NCBI GenBank assembly: GCA_964517215.1 | Contig: CAZFBR010000058.1 | Span: forward strand, 1-15,929 | DNA length: 15,929 nucleotides | Direction of reading: 5' to 3' | Origin: CAZFBR01 sp035353495 [NCBI: uncultured bacterium] | GTDB lineage: Bacteria > DAOPZR01 | Part shown: positions 14,301-15,929 of the stretch, piece after piece | Layout of the letters: each line of letters starts with the position of its first letter | Numbering within the stretch: the stretch's first letter is position 1 | Program-made: the position numbers and the translations under genes | The notes under the pieces: generated by a model | The model's input: the letters and a program-made list of their open reading frames with translations, nothing else | The model's database searches: none | What the model was told of the DNA's origin: nothing

Positions 14301-14404
14301 AGTTTACCAACATGATTGTGGCCCAGCGCGGGTTCCAGGCGAATTCGCGAACGATCACGACGGCGGACCAGATGCTGCAGGAACTGCTGTCGCTGAAGCG
14401 GTGA
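11336..14404 (+). CDS. flgE: FlgE, flagellar hook protein, oversized
   Basis: A 1022-residue hook subunit; typical FlgE is about 400-500. About 120 copies polymerise into the curved hook joining rod and filament. The N-terminus is textbook: MWSGVSGLQAHQ, DVIGNNIANVNTVAFKKS, then a VGLGVQVGSI segment and ISGNGYFVL. The C-terminus has GTLSSFAVDNNGYVVG, NIAQIALANFNNPAGL and the final helix TNMIVAQRGFQANSRTI. The part expected next to the N-terminal region, FSGNLNSEN (about 180-187), is separated from the D2-type strand TYDSLGAAHTLTYYF (from 777) by about 590 residues. In ordinary FlgE these are nearly adjacent, so this is an insertion. It contains a repeated module described separately. Only one Cys (215, in FEHCHP) occurs in the whole protein. 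ATG 11336 has AGGAGG 8 bases upstream. flbD follows after 18 bases. Confidence 0.96.
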   Translation: MMRAMWSGVSGLQAHQTELDVIGNNIANVNTVAFKKSEVIFETLLSQTESIASAATDTMGGTNAEQVGLGVQVGSIKAITTQGELETTGNNTDVAISGNGYFVLAGATSYSYFYTRNGSFNLDSNGNLVSSTGLKVQGWMAEKDAVTGEMTINSSSGSVEDIQIRVGDTIPANETSNIVFSGNLNSENGVAIDPIVVEYTQGGVTRKVQLTFEHCHPTLNYYTYKATWSTNPPNGSEVGDAVIDENTGIQVQGIIELDATGQVIGNYKNTDLATSVSAVRKDSLDQLDDNSSIKLSAVEAIDSAKPQEGMYRIRFEDEDDLTEYTVYYSDDYDYNNPGNATWDAVGTGHTNADQTFGTYNITIKAGEWRGTAVANDVMYFEVAAGNANGVLDLPSEIPTAADDNPLLTADLPVAAANNTGTVALSGVVVNETQAQTATTIPDTASDYTFRNWRVRFTDATNYVVEWANYGNATDPTATSLTAGPVRTAGINGVLSGVTVADSTLAGNWTIVVDNADSTLFTVTDPNGNTATGRTNAEFSALGITIPVANWTTLPDTADAWSFTTADANTWTQIGAGTTATDFVSAAHGLYISSENFTGTATTNDVINFKVSYASSPTYNRDFFTIADTLTQFDANIAAAGANTGTGVLSAVDVAGTAPADAWTITFNADGTYDIVGTKTGLIGNDISTSETFSVQGIEIQSTYWSGTPAAGDVFTFSTSENTVLTDIVVPSGNDEAEALTFVPNTTDEKMNKADAGNPVTAEVKSKSAYQYATSVVTYDSLGAAHTLTYYFERKSTNEWMWSVMDPTPEDANDVQMAGYGLLTFKEDGSYDSSNSVTFESEVGLGMEKRPANLQKVIYDPDVDDGAPQPEEGAGRVEISLDFTKLTQYAASNDGEVYSQDGYGKGTLSSFAVDNNGYVVGLYDNGMSQNIAQIALANFNNPAGLLDVGGSLFRTSGNSGVAQIGVATVGGRGKMVGGSLELSNVDLAEEFTNMIVAQRGFQANSRTITTADQMLQELLSLKR
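12212..13492 (+). repeat. Repeated ~75-90-residue modules within FlgE, one nested
   Basis: Four copies of an opening motif (LSxVxV-like) occur: 'KLSAVEA' from residue 294, 'ALSGVVV' from 423, 'VLSGVTV' from 493, and 'VLSAVDV' from 647. Four copies of a closing motif (xIxI....WxGTxxxxDVxxF) begin at residues 360, 542, 588 and 696. Copies starting near 492 and 646 are each about 75 residues and align end to end. Opening 423 lacks its own close before opening 493, and two closes follow in succession (542, 588). The segment 'NTWTQIGAG' before close 588 resembles 'ATWDAVGTG' before close 360. The simplest reading is that module 492-566 is inserted inside module 422-611. The motif-by-motif alignment is by eye. 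Confidence 0.65.
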
Positions 14405-14422
14405 TGAGGTAAGGAGCGGGCG

Positions 14423-14677
14423 ATGATTGCGCTGACGCGGCGGGACGGCAGCCGGTTCTGGCTGAATGTCCACCAGATCGAGACGCTGGAGGCGACGCCG
14501 GACACGGTGGTCACCCTGCTCTCGGGGCGCAAATTCGTGGTGAAGGATTCCGTGGACCAGATCGTCGCGGCGGCGGTGGCGTACCGCCGCCGCCTCGGCC
14601 TGATGCAGACGCAGGAGAGCGACCCGCCGACAGCGGACCGGCGGGAACTGAACGAGGAGAAACGCCATGGCGGTTGA
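14423..14677 (+). CDS. flbD: FlbD / SwrD family protein
   Basis: An 84-residue protein. Residues 1-55 follow the FlbD/SwrD family: MIALTRRDGSRFWLN, HQIETLEATPDTVVTLLSG, then KFVVKDSVDQIVAA. In B. subtilis the homologue (SwrD) raises motor torque, probably through the stators. It should not be confused with the unrelated Caulobacter transcription factor also named FlbD. The last 25 residues are charged and less conserved. AAGGAG lies just upstream of the ATG. The 3' end overlaps fliL by 11 bases, consistent with coupling. In Borrelia and some relatives motA/motB come next; here fliL follows directly. Confidence 0.93.
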   Translation: MIALTRRDGSRFWLNVHQIETLEATPDTVVTLLSGRKFVVKDSVDQIVAAAVAYRRRLGLMQTQESDPPTADRRELNEEKRHGG

Positions 14678-15203
14678 TGAGGAAGCCCCCGAGGGCGGCG
14701 GCGGAGAAAAAAAGGAAAAGCCGGCGGGCGGCAGCAATCCGCTGGTCAAGATCCTGATCGGTGCGGCGGTGGCGATCGCCATCGTCACCATTGCGGTGGT
14801 GGTGTCGTACAAGGCGGCCGGTGACGTGAAGAACCCGACCGAGCCGGTGGTCAAGAATACGGGCGACGATGAGCCGACGGCGGTCAAAAGCCCGTGCCTG
14901 ACGGTGGAAGTCGGCGAAATCATCACGGTCATCCGCGGCAATTCGCTGAAGATGAAGGTGACGCTCGCCTACGACGGCGAGGCGGAGCAGAACAAGAAAA
15001 TGGGCGAGGAACTGGAAAAGCGCCTGCCGCAGCTCAGGGCGCAGTACCTGCAGTTCCTGTTCAGCCGCAGCGACGCGGAACTGGCCCCGGCCAATATCGG
15101 GACGCTCAAGGACAACATGCTGGTGGAGACCAACAAGGTCTTTTCCGAGGGCGGGCAGCTGGCGGACGTCTATATCACGGAATACGTGTTCACGGGAAAG
15201 TAG
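14667..15203 (+). CDS. fliL: FliL, stator-associated basal body protein
   Basis: A 178-residue, single-pass inner-membrane protein. FliL surrounds the MotAB stators and stabilises or tunes them. The N-terminal cytoplasmic part is short and charged (EEAPEGGGGEKKEKPAGG). A membrane helix follows at about 28-47 (LVKILIGAAVAIAIVTIAVVV). After a linker, the periplasmic stomatin-like domain has LTVEVGEIITVIRG, VTLAYDGEAEQNK, a LPQLRAQYLQFLFSRSD segment and a C-terminal DVYITEYVFTGK, as in the family. The ATG at 14667 follows GAGGAG. The Cys in 'KSPCLTV' is far from the membrane segment and is not a lipobox. fliM begins 12 bases after the stop. Confidence 0.93.
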   Translation: MAVDEEAPEGGGGEKKEKPAGGSNPLVKILIGAAVAIAIVTIAVVVSYKAAGDVKNPTEPVVKNTGDDEPTAVKSPCLTVEVGEIITVIRGNSLKMKVTLAYDGEAEQNKKMGEELEKRLPQLRAQYLQFLFSRSDAELAPANIGTLKDNMLVETNKVFSEGGQLADVYITEYVFTGK

Positions 15204-15215
15204 GAACCAGGGACC

Positions 15216-15929
15216 ATGACGGAACTCCTGTCGCAGGACGAAATTGACAGCTTACTGAACGCCATTTCGTCCGGCGAATCGGTCGAACCGCCGGCGGCCG
15301 GCGGCGGCGGTGCCGCCGGCCCCGCCGCGCGGAGCGGTGCGCCGGGCAAACAGCCCAAGGTCAAGCTGTACGACTTCCGGCGGCCGGACAAGTTCTCCAA
15401 GGACCAGATCCGCACGCTGCAGATGATCAACGAGACCTTTGCGCGGCTGACCACGACCTCGCTGTCGGCGCAGCTGCGCACCATGGTGCATGTGCATGTC
15501 GCCTCGGTGGACCAGCTGACCTACGAGGAGTTCATGAAATCGATCCCCAACCCGACGACGATCGCCATCGCCTCGATGGCGCCGCTCGAAGGGAACTGCG
15601 TGCTGGAGGTCGACCCGAGCATCGCCTTCACCATCATCGACCGCCTGTTCGGCGGCAAGGGCTGGTCGTCGAACCTGTCGCGCGAGCTGACGGACATCGA
15701 GCAGTCGGTGATCGAGCGCATCATCCACCGCATGCTGCAGAACATGGGCACGGCGTGGGAAAACGTCATCCAGCTGCAGCTCAAGCTGGAGAAGATCGAA
15801 TGCAATCCCCAGTTTGTGCAGATTGTTCCGCCGAACGACATAATGGTGCTGATCACCCTCGAGACCAAGGTCGGCGAGGTCGAGGGGATGACCAACCTGT
15901 GCATCCCCTATATCGTGCTGGAGCCGATC
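15216..15929 (+). CDS. fliM: FliM, flagellar motor switch protein, 5' part
   Basis: 238 codons are present without a stop; the gene continues beyond the window (family about 320-340). FliM forms the C-ring wall between FliG and FliN/FliY and binds phosphorylated CheY. The N-terminal CheY-binding peptide LLSQDEIDSLLNAI is intact at residues 4-17. A Gly/Ala/Pro linker runs from about 25 to 46. The middle domain starts at KLYDFRRPDKFSKDQIRTL and continues with NETFARLTTTSLSAQLR. LEVDPSIAFTIIDRLFGGKG follows, then the conserved RELTDIEQSV. The window ends within CIPYIVLEPI. ATG 15216 was chosen because it yields the conserved CheY peptide. A working N-terminal motif implies chemotactic switching. 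Confidence 0.97.
   Translation, partial: MTELLSQDEIDSLLNAISSGESVEPPAAGGGGAAGPAARSGAPGKQPKVKLYDFRRPDKFSKDQIRTLQMINETFARLTTTSLSAQLRTMVHVHVASVDQLTYEEFMKSIPNPTTIAIASMAPLEGNCVLEVDPSIAFTIIDRLFGGKGWSSNLSRELTDIEQSVIERIIHRMLQNMGTAWENVIQLQLKLEKIECNPQFVQIVPPNDIMVLITLETKVGEVEGMTNLCIPYIVLEPI

Overview
The window is a GC-rich stretch from the inside of one large flagellar operon. Every recognisable gene is on the + strand, most are separated by 0-20 bases or overlap, and no rRNA, tRNA, CRISPR array or insertion sequence was seen. Gene order: flgB (3' end), flgC, fliE, [281-base spacer with a possible small ORF], fliF, fliG, fliH, fliI, a stand-alone FliG C-terminal-domain-like gene, fliJ, a lytic transglycosylase, a YlxF/FlbB/MotE-like gene, [147-base leader with a sigma-28-like promoter], fliK, flgD, a 'flagellar operon protein' (TIGR02530 type), [314-base spacer], an oversized flgE, flbD, fliL, fliM (5' end). 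This order matches the fla/che operon of Bacillota and the flgB operon of Spirochaetes (fliJ, ylxF/flbB, fliK, flgD, flgE, flbD, fliL, fliM). The FliG and FliC-ring sequences look most like Bacillota such as Negativicutes or high-GC Clostridia, but this is an impression without a database search. Strong Shine-Dalgarno sites and occasional GTG/TTG starts fit that. The species is not identifiable from the window.

Layout. Positions 1-927 encode rod proteins (FlgB, FlgC) and the MS-ring/rod adaptor FliE. Positions 1099-6013 encode the MS ring (FliF), the rotor torque protein (FliG), and the export ATPase with its regulator (FliI, FliH). Positions 6015-8092 hold four small genes: the FliG-like paralogue, the export chaperone/stalk FliJ, a muramidase likely used for rod passage through peptidoglycan, and a membrane-anchored coiled-coil protein. 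Positions 8240-14404 encode hook assembly: length ruler FliK, cap FlgD, a conserved accessory protein, and hook subunit FlgE. Positions 14423-15929 encode FlbD, the stator-associated FliL and the C-ring/CheY-binding FliM. No motA/motB lies between flbD and fliL, where some lineages have them.

Three things stand out. First, the 139-residue protein between fliI and fliJ aligns without gaps over about 90 residues to the torque-generating C-terminal domain of the FliG in the same operon, yet has lost several of its key charges. Second, FlgE is 1022 residues, more than twice the usual length, with a roughly 590-residue insertion built from a repeated module, one copy of which appears nested inside another. 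Third, the junctions upstream of fliF and fliI carry short ORFs whose stops overlap the next start as ATGA, and fliK has its own leader with a sigma-28-like promoter and a duplicated ribosome-binding segment. These suggest local expression control within the operon.
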